From Sceloporus undulatus (lineage: Eukaryota; Chordata; Lepidosauria; Squamata; Phrynosomatidae), in assembly GCF_019175285.1 (NCBI RefSeq), contig NC_056527.1:50128192-50192191 (forward strand): a stretch of 64,000 nucleotides of DNA, read 5' to 3'. Under the pieces are notes generated by a model. The model was given only the letters and a program-made list of their open reading frames with translations. It was not told the DNA's origin and did no database searches. The stretch's first letter is position 1. The number at the start of each line of letters is the position of its first letter. A program made the translations under genes and the position numbers. This document shows, one piece after another, positions 46,720 to 56,099 of the stretch.

Positions 46720-47149
46720 GGCGGGTTACAGACCGCCGAAAAGCAGCGGCCTGCATCCGCCGCTGAGGCCCTGATCTGCCGCTTTCCAGGCTGTGGGGAA
46801 GCAGCAAAAGGCCCCTTCCCCACAGCCTGGAAAGGGGTGTCCTTGGGACTTCAAGCCCCAAGGACACCCTGCCGTCTGAAGGCTGTGCCCAGCGACGCAA
46901 ACGGCAAAAGGAGCTCTGTTTCGGAGCTCCTTTTGCGGCCGGGGAAGGGGCGCACTGTTTGCCCTGGCGCGGCGTGACGATGTCATGTCCGCGCCTCCCA
47001 GTATAGAGGTGGCGCGGTCATGGCAGCGGCCGTGTGGAACAGCCGCTGCCATTTTGTGCGCTCTCCGCGCATGCTAGGGTTGGGGGTGTCTGGAAAGGAA
47101 GCCCCTTTCTCACCCTAGCGCGCACTTTAAGGCCCGTCTGTAACGGGCC
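46720..47149. mobile_element. GC-rich MITE, full copy
   Basis: The ends GGCGGGTTACAGACCG and CGTCTGTAACGGGCC are inverted repeats. The interior holds further hairpins, such as CTTTCCAGGCTGTGGGGAAG against CTTCCCCACAGCCTGGAAAG, and GGAGCTCTGTTTCGGAGCTCC. It is very CpG-rich next to AT-rich flanks and lies between CMC1 and AZI2. It has no transposase. The superfamily is unclear because I cannot fix the target duplication. Confidence 0.75.
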
Positions 47150-48300
47150 ATAGTGAAGTCTTTATGCCACATAGATGTAGATGTGGCTCCTGCTTATTTA
47201 ACCAAATATGGAGGCGATTAAAAAACTGGCACCAGGTAAAAATAATTTATCAGGAACTGCAGGACTACTACTTGTACTACTTCCACCTAGTTAGGACTAT
47301 TAACAAGCTTCACTCTACCATGCAGGAGTAGGAGATTAAGGCTTGAAGTCTATTTGTAGTCCATTTTGAGATTACACTTTCAGTCAATGGGATTTACTTT
47401 CCACAGTTGATCCAGTGGGTTGCTGTGGGTGGGACTGCTCTGCTTTACTATTCGCTCTCATGTAGTGATTTTCTGTGTGCAGGACATTTTTGCTTCAAGT
47501 ACTTAAATCATGGGAACCTCTTCAACCCATAGTCTAAACTACTTGACTCAACTATAGCATACATTTCAGAAACAGTTCTTAATGCAGTTAGGTGTAAAAG
47601 CAGCTTAGTACTATTTGCTTTCGAGAGTGGTATAAAAGTTAAGTGTAAACCAAAAGAGAGAAATTGTGTCCTTTCATATGTTGATGGATCTAGTAACATC
47701 TGCAGGGTAGCCAGTTCATCACCATGGTATAGATACTGCTACTCTTGAGTACATTGCTGTTGCTGCTTCTCTACCACAGAACCAGAAACCACAGCAAAGG
47801 AGACCACCACCAGATATCAGCAAAAGCTTAAATGATCCTGCATACGCTACTGTGTTATATCTCCTTCTCATGGAGAATGCCTCACCTCCAGTTTATTCAG
47901 AAAGGACATATTGTATATACTGCTGATGACTTCAATAATCTGGAGAGTTTGTAGTCCTTCAAATAGCCTGAACCCAACTTTTCCTCGACTTATACAAGAG
48001 GTCGACTTGTACATGAGTATATACAGCAGTTAAAATAATTTGGGGGAAATACTAAAGTAATAGAATATATGAAGAAGAGGCTCCTCCACAACGTCCCAGG
48101 GCAATATCATCTGTTATGGCCTATTTCCCTCTCTTTCCAGGAAGATCTAAACAGCCCACCAAAGCCTCAGGGAAGCAGAACATCTGCTTCACTATATGGA
48201 TAGTGGTTCTCACCAGTTCAAAAGACACATGGTAGATTTAACATCATATTCTCCAGGGTTGCCCAGTATCCCATATGCCAACATTGGAGATGTATATACT
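47150..48300. other. Intergenic DNA between CMC1 and AZI2
   Basis: No gene recognised. A Tigger-like fragment (CTCGACTTATACAAGAGGTC, then GTACATGAGTATATACAG) lies near 47983-48028. The rest is plain sequence. Confidence 0.5.
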
Positions 48301-48309
48301 ATGGGTATA

Positions 48310-48563
48310 CAGTGGTACCTCGGGATACGAAATACCCAGCTTACGAAATTTTCGGGATACGAAAAAATCCCATAGGGAATTATTGTTCCGGGTTACGAAT
48401 GTTTTTTCGGGTTACGAAAAAACTTTTGGTGCTTTTTGGCGCTATTTTACACGGAATCGCGGCTTTTCCCCATTAGCGCCTATGGCAATTCGGCTTACGA
48501 AGGCTTTTCGGGTTACGAAAGCGGCCGCGGAACGAATTATTTTCGTAACCCGAGGCACCACTG
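48310..48563. mobile_element. Tigger-like MITE rich in TTACGAA, second copy
   Basis: It starts CAGTGGTACCTCGGGATACG and ends CGTAACCCGAGGCACCACTG, with TA on both sides. It is close to identical with 26726-26979 over the full length. Confidence 0.85.
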
Positions 48564-48669
48564 TATACAGAAAAAGAAAAGAAAGGCACAAAATGTCAAT
48601 AAACAGGAGAAAGTGTAGGGAGGACAGAGCTGTGACATAGAAAAGAGAAAGACGTAGGAACTTTTTGCC

Positions 48670-48780
48670 CCCTAGTTATTGGATTTTAGCTCCCACCAAT
48701 TGTACCCTTTGGTCTCGGGGGCTGGTGGAAGTTGGGAGTGTAACAACATCCAGAGAGCCTCTTGTTTCCCACTTCTCTGG
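48670..48780. mobile_element. hAT-like MITE
   Basis: TTGGATTTTAGCTCCCACCA, then GGAAGTTGGGAGTGTAACAA and CATCCAGAGAGCCTCTTG, shows the usual two arms. Confidence 0.5.
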
Positions 48781-48789
48781 TTATAATAG

Positions 48790-50120
48790 TGTTTATATAG
48801 CTGTACCATGAGGGGATTAACAGAACAGATTAACCTTTTAATCTTTATTTAAAGGTTTAAAAGTTAATTCTCTCCCATTACAGTCTTCTTCACATAGTTA
48901 ATAAACATGACAAAATGGCCCTCATTGAGGTCAGTTCAGTTCTCCTCACTTGATACTAAAGTATGTGGAATAAAGTAAGATCCCAAGGTACATAGCAGCA
49001 AAACTGTTTTTTTCCAGTCTAGAGTATTCTCCAAATTAGTATAATTAATTCCATTCTTTACCATTAGCAGAATATGCCACAAGGAATATCTAAACTCTTA
49101 ATCAAGTGAACTATAACTCAAAAACTTTCCAAAGTTGTTGGGGTGTTTGTTATTTTCATCCTGCAACTTGCCCATTTGCAGAGGCATCTTTTTCAGCACT
49201 TCTGGGAATTTCCAAGTTTCACACATACTTTCATATTGATCAAACTGACTGGATTTGTGTATAAAAAAGATGGCCTTTATTCATTTTATGGCATCTCAAG
49301 TCAAGACCAAGAGCAGCAAAGTTTTGATTTTTGTTTTAAAAGAGAAATGTTAAAGGAACAAAAATCCTAATTTAGTTCAATTGCTTATTTTTCTCATTTA
49401 ATGCATGAATGATCCATGAATTCCATCAGTTTTGTAGTAACTTCAAACTCAATTGTGTGTATGGTGGTACCAATGAGTAAGATCTCAATTACAAATCAAG
49501 ATTACTACAATTGTATCCCTGCTAAAACTGCATTCTATTCTATTCTAGTCACATAACATGCATTGCTATCTCACTGCAATTTAGAAAACCAAGTAATACA
49601 GCTTCATCAATGGGTTTCCTCAGTATGTTAACTCCATTGGTTGGACTGGAATTTAAAATGACAGAGTAATCACCATAATGTATAGCTCACCTCCAAGATA
49701 TTTAGCAGATTAAGATGTATTAATAATCATGGTATTTCGTCAAAACAACTTCCCTGATCAGATTTCAGGTATTTCAGCTGCTGTGAGTTTGTTTTGACTT
49801 TTTATCATATACCACTGATATTTAGCCACAAAGTGCAGGATATAAATGATTTAAAATACATTTACTTTACTTAGATGTATCAAATAAAAATTATTACCTA
49901 TGATGCTGACTTACATCTTACAAACCAAGAACTGTGGAGTGGGGGCGGGGGATGAAAACAAACATTGATCAGATTGAGAATTACACAGCAGGTACAAAAA
50001 TTCCATGCTTACACCTGAAATTCTGGATACAGCATATACTAATATTATGTAGTTCAGAATAGACTCCCCCCTGCAAAATATGGTACCTGTATCAATTTAG
50101 AGAAAGTCTTTTTCAAACAA
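48790..50120. other. Intergenic DNA, nothing recognised
   Basis: AT-rich DNA with no repeat that I can name and no splice-linked open frame. Confidence 0.45.
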
Positions 50121-50125
50121 AATAA

Positions 50126-52035
50126 TTTATTGTAAAATATGTCAATTTCTTTAGTACATTGCTCAAAATGTTAAGCAGCTCTGTGTGCCAGACACTGTTA
50201 CTTAGCCAGGTCTCCACTACCAAAAGAACAGCCCTGAGAAACACATCAGAGTTATGTAGTCGCATGAGAAGCTGCTTCTGCTACTTCATTATTACACAGG
50301 TAGTTGGTTCTATCAGCTGAAGTCTAGAGACATGGATTTATTTTATGCATATTGGGTTTTGTTCTATTACTCTTCAGGAGATTGTACTCCCTGGAGTCAG
50401 CTATGTTCATTGGTCAGAATAAATTCCAGCATCAGAAACCATTTCCATTAATCACAGACAAGACAGCATATATGAGCAAGAGGTTTAAAAAAGTATGTAG
50501 TGAATGGTATGTATATTATTTATGTATGCCATTTACTAACATCAGTAGAAAGAATCCTGTTTTCCTCCCTCTACAGATTATATTATCTCCAGTATGAGAA
50601 CATGAAATAAACCAGCCAGCACTGAAATATATAAAAAGCAATGGAAGGGAGGGAAAACACACGTCTTCCTCTTTCACAGTACACCAGTATGGTTGTGCTG
50701 CTTAAGAACATATTTAAACAGCTCTGTGAAAAGTTATTTTTTGGTAAATAATTTCAAAACTATTAGTGAGTTACAGATTTTACCTTTCCTTATTCATGTT
50801 CCAAGCACAAATTGGGAAACCAGGAAGAAGCTGCAGAAGTCATGAATTTGTAAATACTGGAATGATGAAATGCAAGTCTAGCAGAAAATAAGCAAAGCTT
50901 GAAACTGGCCCATCACTGCGGTGCCATGTCTTCACCAGAAATTTCAAACATTAAAAAAACTCCCACTGCTTTCTTCATACCTTAATAAGGCCAAATAGGA
51001 AAATACAATTCTGGAAGTATGTCCATTTATAAACCTTGGAAGGTATTCACTCTTCTTTTCTACACCAAGTGTGTCAATGTGGACTAACAGATCTCACTAG
51101 TAAATCTTAACTACAAACTAATCAGTGCTATAGGGCAAGAAACCAGAACTTAATTATCTGAAAGTTGATAGTTAGAATATTGAGTACCTATGTGCATAAT
51201 ATTTTGGATGCCTGATGCATCTCAATAATGATGCATAATAATGCATTTCAGAAAGGTTGAATACATTTACAATATTATAGTTCTTCCTCCTTATATTAAG
51301 GTACTGTACCTGGAAGTTTCTACATCAAAATTAGTGGACTCAGAAATCATAAGTGGCAGATAGGCACCCCAATGGTCATATTTTGGTTAGGGCAATCCCA
51401 GTTGTCCTGGGGTATGTAACCTTACTAGTATATGATGCTACTGTGTTTCTGAAGTGGTGAGACAATCTGTCATAACACAAAAGATTATTCTACCAGGTAG
51501 GACTGCCATGGGCTTAATGGGAACACATAGTCAAGATAAGGAATCCTAATAATTTGATTTAAATAAATCAAAATAATTCACTGTTCATCTTCTCTTTCCA
51601 GTACACACCACACATTATGAAAAACCAGTGACTGCCAGAACTGGAGGAAAAAGCTCAATCACATTCCATTCTTTACCTGAGAAGCTTAAAAAGGGGATAA
51701 ACTATATTAAAAAAAAGAGGGAACATTCTCACAGCTTGTAGAAATGTCTAAAGATATTGTTTTTCCAAGCAACATTATTCACACAATTTGCAGCAATGCA
51801 CAGCTTTTGTTTTACTCCAAGGCTTAATACTCGGGTAAGTTGCAGGTGTGCAATTAGAGCTCAGGTCTGTTTTGACTCCAGTACAGTACTAATTTCTTCT
51901 TATACTCTCCCTTTTGATTTAACTAGACTGTTTTCAAATTTAAAGAAGGAAAGAGTCAGATCCTGCTTGGATTGCTTTCTCATCCTTCTCTCCATGTTTT
52001 CTTGAAAGCTATATCAAGTTGTTCCTTTTGGGTTC
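50126..52035 (-). other. AZI2: AZI2 3' UTR (extent inferred)
   Basis: The DNA downstream of the AZI2 stop is free of recognised repeats, as is usual for a transcribed 3' UTR. On the minus strand AATAAA occurs at 50337-50342 and again at 50126-50131, the second followed by a T-rich stretch. Either could end the transcript. This is inference without transcript data. Confidence 0.38.
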
Positions 52036-52397
52036 TTAGCTCTTGTGCAGGCAGTTTTGGTTACACTGATCTAGACTATTTTCTGGAAAGTTTAAATGAC
52101 ACACTCTGTTTTTCTTTTCCCAAAACACTGTTTCACTAGGTTTGGGAGGGCTTGGGAAGACCCATGAATTGTCTTCCAGAGAGCTCCTTCCATAGGAGTT
52201 ATGTTCTTGAAATGCAGAGTCACAAACTGGGATAAGTTTCTCATCAGTACATGAGGGAGAAGATGCAGAACTGCTGAAAACTTCGTCACTTGGCAGGAGT
52301 AGCCTTTTTTTGCAAACTGCTCCAGAATCCACTAAATGTAGATTTGCAGTATCCCTTTCAAGATCTTCAACACACTGAAGAGGGATGTGGGATGACA
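52036..52397 (-). CDS. AZI2: AZI2 (NAP1) terminal coding exon
   Basis: It codes the C-terminal 119 residues and stop, from SSHIPLQCVEDLERDTANLH to SLDQCNQNCLHKS. The segment QEHNSYGRSSLEDNSWVFPS is almost the same as human AZI2 (EHSSYGRNSLEDNSWVFPSP), as is the final DQ.NQNCL.K. This tail is mostly unstructured and serine-rich with one conserved box. AZI2 is a cytosolic adaptor that brings TBK1 and IKK-epsilon to their substrates in antiviral interferon signalling (known). The acceptor is GTTTCCACAG. The exon starts with two bases of a split codon, which only the GC donor at 53984 supplies in frame. Confidence 0.95.
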
Positions 52398-52449
52398 CTG
52401 TGGAAACAGTAAAATATTCTTGATTTTCTGCTAAACAAAAGGCATTCAA

Positions 52450-53230
52450 AACTCAAATATAAATTGTATGTTTTTATTTATCAGATCAAAACTAATTACT
52501 GTTAATCAGCCCATTATTTTATGTTCATTTATTTCACTGTAATGTGACTTAATTGTTTCCAAATAAACTATATTTAACTCTTAACAGAGTTAAGACAAGC
52601 ATATTGGAGAAATAAAGTCTATCTTCCCAACAAATGGAACTTCGAGAAGAGAGGAATAGCAGTATACACCTCAAAGAACAGTCCTTGCTGTGGATTTTGG
52701 AGATTTTTCTATTTATTCTGTTCAGATTTCTTCCTCTTTAGCCTGCACATGATGAGCCCAACTTTCACAAGTGTGTATATTAAATGTTAGTTAGAAGGAA
52801 AGGCTCAGTAACTAATTTGTCCTCTTCAACCTTATTTCCCAGCCCTTCACTGAATGGAAACATTTCCCACCAACCTGCTTCAAAGGAAGTCAATAGGGAA
52901 AAGTCGTAAGACAACCTATGCCCCTTAAGATGTTTTTGGACTTCAGTTTTCATTATCTCTCACTATTGGATAAGTTGAGTAAGACTGATGGGAGTGGTCC
53001 ATCATCATCTGGAAAGCCAGCAGTTGTCTTCTAGCATCAGATCACAGGGATGTAATATTGGATGGGGGGGGGGGAGGTTTGGCCCCATCTCCTTATGTTC
53101 CTTTTAGAATTAAGAAGTGAATCATCACCTCCACATAAGAAATACATACTTCCTGGGTCAGCTATAAAAAGAATTGTGTCTGACTTGGCTCCAAGATACT
53201 GTATATGGAAATAGATCACAGTCTGGACAA
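52450..53230 (-). other. AZI2: AZI2 intron DNA, nothing recognised
   Basis: Plain intronic sequence with a short G run near 53066-53076. No repeat or exon seen. Confidence 0.5.
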
Positions 53231-53231
53231 C

Positions 53232-53355
53232 ACAGGCTTTTGTGGCCCTTCAGATATCATTAGACTACAATTCCCATCAGTCCCAGCCAGTTTACATAAT
53301 GGTGAGGACTGGTGGGGATTGTAATCCATAGGACCACATATTCCACATCCCTATT
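53232..53355. mobile_element. hAT-like MITE in an AZI2 intron
   Basis: GGCTTTTGTGGCCCTTCAGA, ACTACAATTCCCATCAGTCC and GGGGATTGTAATCCATAGGA form the typical arms around AGCCAGTTTACATAATGG. Confidence 0.65.
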
Positions 53356-53984
53356 CTATAACCTCTGAAGGCTGAGGATAAGACTGGCTATTTAAAAACT
53401 GAAAAGGATATGGGAGGTTTCAGGAGGAAAGTTTTAAATTTTTTAATAAGATCTAACTTCAAGGAATTATTTCTGTGTAGAAATTTAAATTTGTACAAAG
53501 TGGCTCTCAAGATCAATTAATTATCCCAGCAAATGCTTAAGAAATATAGGATGCACAGTGTTTGGTTTGGATTTTTGGTGTGCATTCATCTTAAAAGCAT
53601 TCGTTACTTGCAGAGAAAGGCATCAGAAAAATGAAACGTTTTTGGTAGGGTTTTTTATATGAAGTAGTTGTGGTAAAAGGTCAAATACAACTAAACTTAA
53701 CACCTCAGCCTCGTACAAATAAGTAACACTTGACTGAGGAAAAAAGCCACAAGGGAAGAGAATACAGCATTAAAAAAAAAACCCACCAGCAACACCTTTA
53801 TGTGTGAAGTTGACCAGAACAAGACAGAAGTAGAGACAGAAAATGGGGAGGTTGGAACTAGAATAAAAATGGGGCTTATTCGCCTTAACTGATAAGGATT
53901 CGATAAGTTCCAATAACAAGCTGCACTCCAGTTTAGGGTCAGTGGTTTATTTGTGGAGATGGCATTATCTAAACCTTGACTTGC

Positions 53985-54106
53985 CTTTCTTGGTTCCTAA
54001 TGAAAAAAGTTTCAGTTTCTTTAGCATTTCAGTTTGTACTTCCGTCACCAGATGCAGATTAGACATCTCCTTCTTCAATTCCCAGTATGCTTGCTGCACA
54101 TTTTCA
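53985..54106 (-). CDS. AZI2: AZI2 exon with the TBK1/IKKi-binding domain
   Basis: It codes ENVQQAYWELKKEMSNLHLV, then TEVQTEMLKKLK and a short basic end (LFSLGTKK). This is the helical TBK1/IKK-epsilon binding domain shared by AZI2, TANK and TBKBP1. Human AZI2 reads HAYWELKREMSNLHLVTQVQ. The acceptor is TATGTTTTCAG. The donor is AAAG|GCAAGT, a GC-type splice site. The nearby GT sites (CAAG|GTTTAG and GCAA|GTCAAG) leave two bases over and would break the frame in the next exon. One base in and one base out match both neighbours. Confidence 0.93.
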
Positions 54107-54227
54107 CTGAAAACATATTTTAGAAGTTAAAATTTCAGCAGGCTTCTCAATTTCTACATGCAGAATTTACAAAAAACTAAAAGCAAAAGCCATTGGTTTG
54201 GAGAGCTAATAACAAGCTTTGCAGCCC

Positions 54228-54233
54228 ACTGTA

Positions 54234-54279
<46 letters not shown>

Positions 54280-54280
54280 T
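54228..54280. repeat. (AAT)n microsatellite
   Basis: About 16 AAT units in an AZI2 intron, followed by ATCATTTATTTCTAAGTA. It is probably the remnant of a LINE or SINE tail. Confidence 0.85.
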
Positions 54281-54499
54281 CATTTATTTCTAAGTATTAA
54301 AGTAGTGTATTTAAAAAGTTCAATTTCAAGTGGCATTCACCAGCATTGTAACTTCTCAATATCCAGCTATATCTACAAAAGGACGCATAAACCAAAGAGT
54401 GCATTAACTTTGCTTTGTAGTTGTTGGAACCTAATTGTCAACACCAAAAAAAAAGAAGAAAGAAAAGAAATGGCAGATGTTAAGAAGTAAAAAAAGTAA

Positions 54500-55185
54500 T
54501 GCCTGGCTAGATAAGACAAAGATTCAACTCGCCCAGCTTACCCACAAGTCAGATGTACCAAAGCACTCACGAATAGGCCATGCTGATACCTTTCCATCAG
54601 TGGATGTCTCAGCAGCTGTCATTAGGAAATACACCACTTATATATGTGGATCCTTCATTACCTTTCTACTTAACAACAACAACTGTTCCAAAATGTTCTC
54701 ATCCTTCCTTAAAACCTAAATGCAGGAACCTTCAATATATCTTGTGGTAGTACACTTCATAGTTTTGTTACGTAGTTATGGAGAAATACTCTTATATGAT
54801 TGCTGTAAATATACTTCACTTGATGATCTATAATTGTGAGACCCAGTTCATTCATTCCTCCCACCTCCTTTTTTCCTAGACAAAAACAACTCAAGAACTT
54901 TAGCTTTTCCTTGTAAGAGAATGTTTCCAGTTCAGTTCTCATATCAGCTATGGTCCAGTAGGTTGGATGTACACAAACCACTCTTCTCTAAGCTTTCCCT
55001 GTCTGCAATATGGAAACAATTATATTACAGGTCTAATTTGAATGGATGTTTTGAGGATCCCTGAGACAATACCTTGAGCATTTGAAGTATGTTATATAAA
55101 TTTTAAGTACTGTTATTCTCAATTAAAACATTAGACAAGGAAAAAGGAAGAAAGAAGACAAGAATGAAATAGTGTTTAACTGCTA
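54500..55185 (-). other. AZI2: AZI2 intron DNA, nothing recognised
   Basis: No repeat, exon or RNA gene that I recognise. Confidence 0.45.
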
Positions 55186-55186
55186 G

Positions 55187-55380
55187 CAGTAAAGGTAAAG
55201 GTTTCCGCTTTGACATGGTTATCAAGTTGTGTCTGACTGTAGGGGGCAATGCTCATCTCCATTACTCAGCTGAAGAGCCAACATTGTCAAAGACGGCTCT
55301 GTGGTCATCTGGCCAGCGTGATGGCACAGAACACTCTTACCTTCTCACTGAAGTGGTACCTGTTTACTTACATTTTTACA
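55187..55380. mobile_element. Reptile interspersed repeat, class not assigned
   Basis: AGTAAAGGTAAAGGTTTCCG, GTGTCTGACTGTAGGGGGCA, ATGCTCATCTCCATTACTCA, CTGTGGTCATCTGGCCAGCG and TGAAGTGGTACCTGTTTACT recall a dispersed repeat that I know from reptile genomes. I cannot place it in a family from this piece alone. Confidence 0.5.
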
Positions 55381-55916
55381 TTATTATTCTTAATTATTCT
55401 TGTGGTACAGAACTAATATTCCCTCTAAAACACACTATGCCATTTCACTTCACTATCAGCTGGGAAGCCAAATGAGATTGTCCAAAAATCAGGAAATTCT
55501 TTTTCTCTTAAGACTTGGGAACTTCCTAGGCAGAGAGATCTGATTAGAAAGTCATATTTTAAAAGTCTGTCCAACAACAGCCTGCAAGTAAATGCTGATA
55601 GATGTTCAAGGCAGACTATCAGTTTATCAGTGAAATCCGATGTCAAGAATAACGGAAACACAGAATGTCCAATAACACCCAAAATCCATAAGACAGCAAT
55701 ACCTTTAATGGGCTGCCCCTAGATATGTTTTCTGAGACACAGAATGTTAGGAGTCACAGCTGGAGAAAGAAAGAAAGAAAATGGAGGGCAGGGTAAGAAG
55801 GGGAAGTGACCTGCTCAAACCCTTGGCAACTTATTGTAACTATTCCGGGCGTAACTATTCTGGAAGGAGCAGAGGAGAGATTTATATATTAAACAGCAAA
55901 TTATCTGCATAGTGTG

Positions 55917-56045
55917 AAGTCAAAGGCTTTCATGGCTGACATACATAGTTTTTTGTGGGTTTTTCGGGCTATGTGTCCATGTTCTAGAAGAGTTTATTCC
56001 TGACATTTCGCCTGCATCTGTGGCTGGCATCTACAGAGAATGTAT
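55917..56045 (-). mobile_element. Penelope-like element fragment
   Basis: The + strand reads AAAGGCTTTCATGGCTGACA, then GTGGGTTTTTCGGGCTATGT and CCATGTTCTAGAAGAGTTTA. This dispersed reptile sequence is, to my recollection, linked to Penelope-like retroelement ends. It carries a hammerhead-like motif at 55996-56041. There is no reading frame here. The assignment rests on memory of the family and on the ribozyme. Confidence 0.45.
55996..56041 (-). ncRNA. Hammerhead ribozyme-like motif (type I, minimal)
   Basis: On the minus strand: a stem I strand ending TTCT, a CTGNNGA-like core, stem II TGCC(AGCCACAGAT)GCAGGC, then GAAA, a very short stem III, the cleavage triplet GTC, and AGGAAT closing stem I. 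This order is that of the small hammerheads described in Penelope-like elements. The core departs from the consensus, so this copy is probably inactive. Confidence 0.5.
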
Positions 56046-56099
56046 CTGCAGTCCTCCAGATTTTGTCAAATGGTGAGTCCCATCATTCACTATGTGACT

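Noticed and set aside
46616-47052. CpG-rich block between CMC1 and AZI2 that looks like a promoter
   Set aside because: It is bounded by inverted repeats and shared with a copy at 11.6 kb, so it is a MITE rather than a gene start.
52092-52289. A 65-codon frame inside the AZI2 terminal exon
   Set aside because: It is an out-of-frame shadow of the AZI2 coding sequence.
54060-54120. A GT donor for the AZI2 TBK1-binding exon at CAAG|GTTTAG
   Set aside because: It leaves two bases, while every plausible acceptor of the next exon needs one. The reading would stop soon after the junction.
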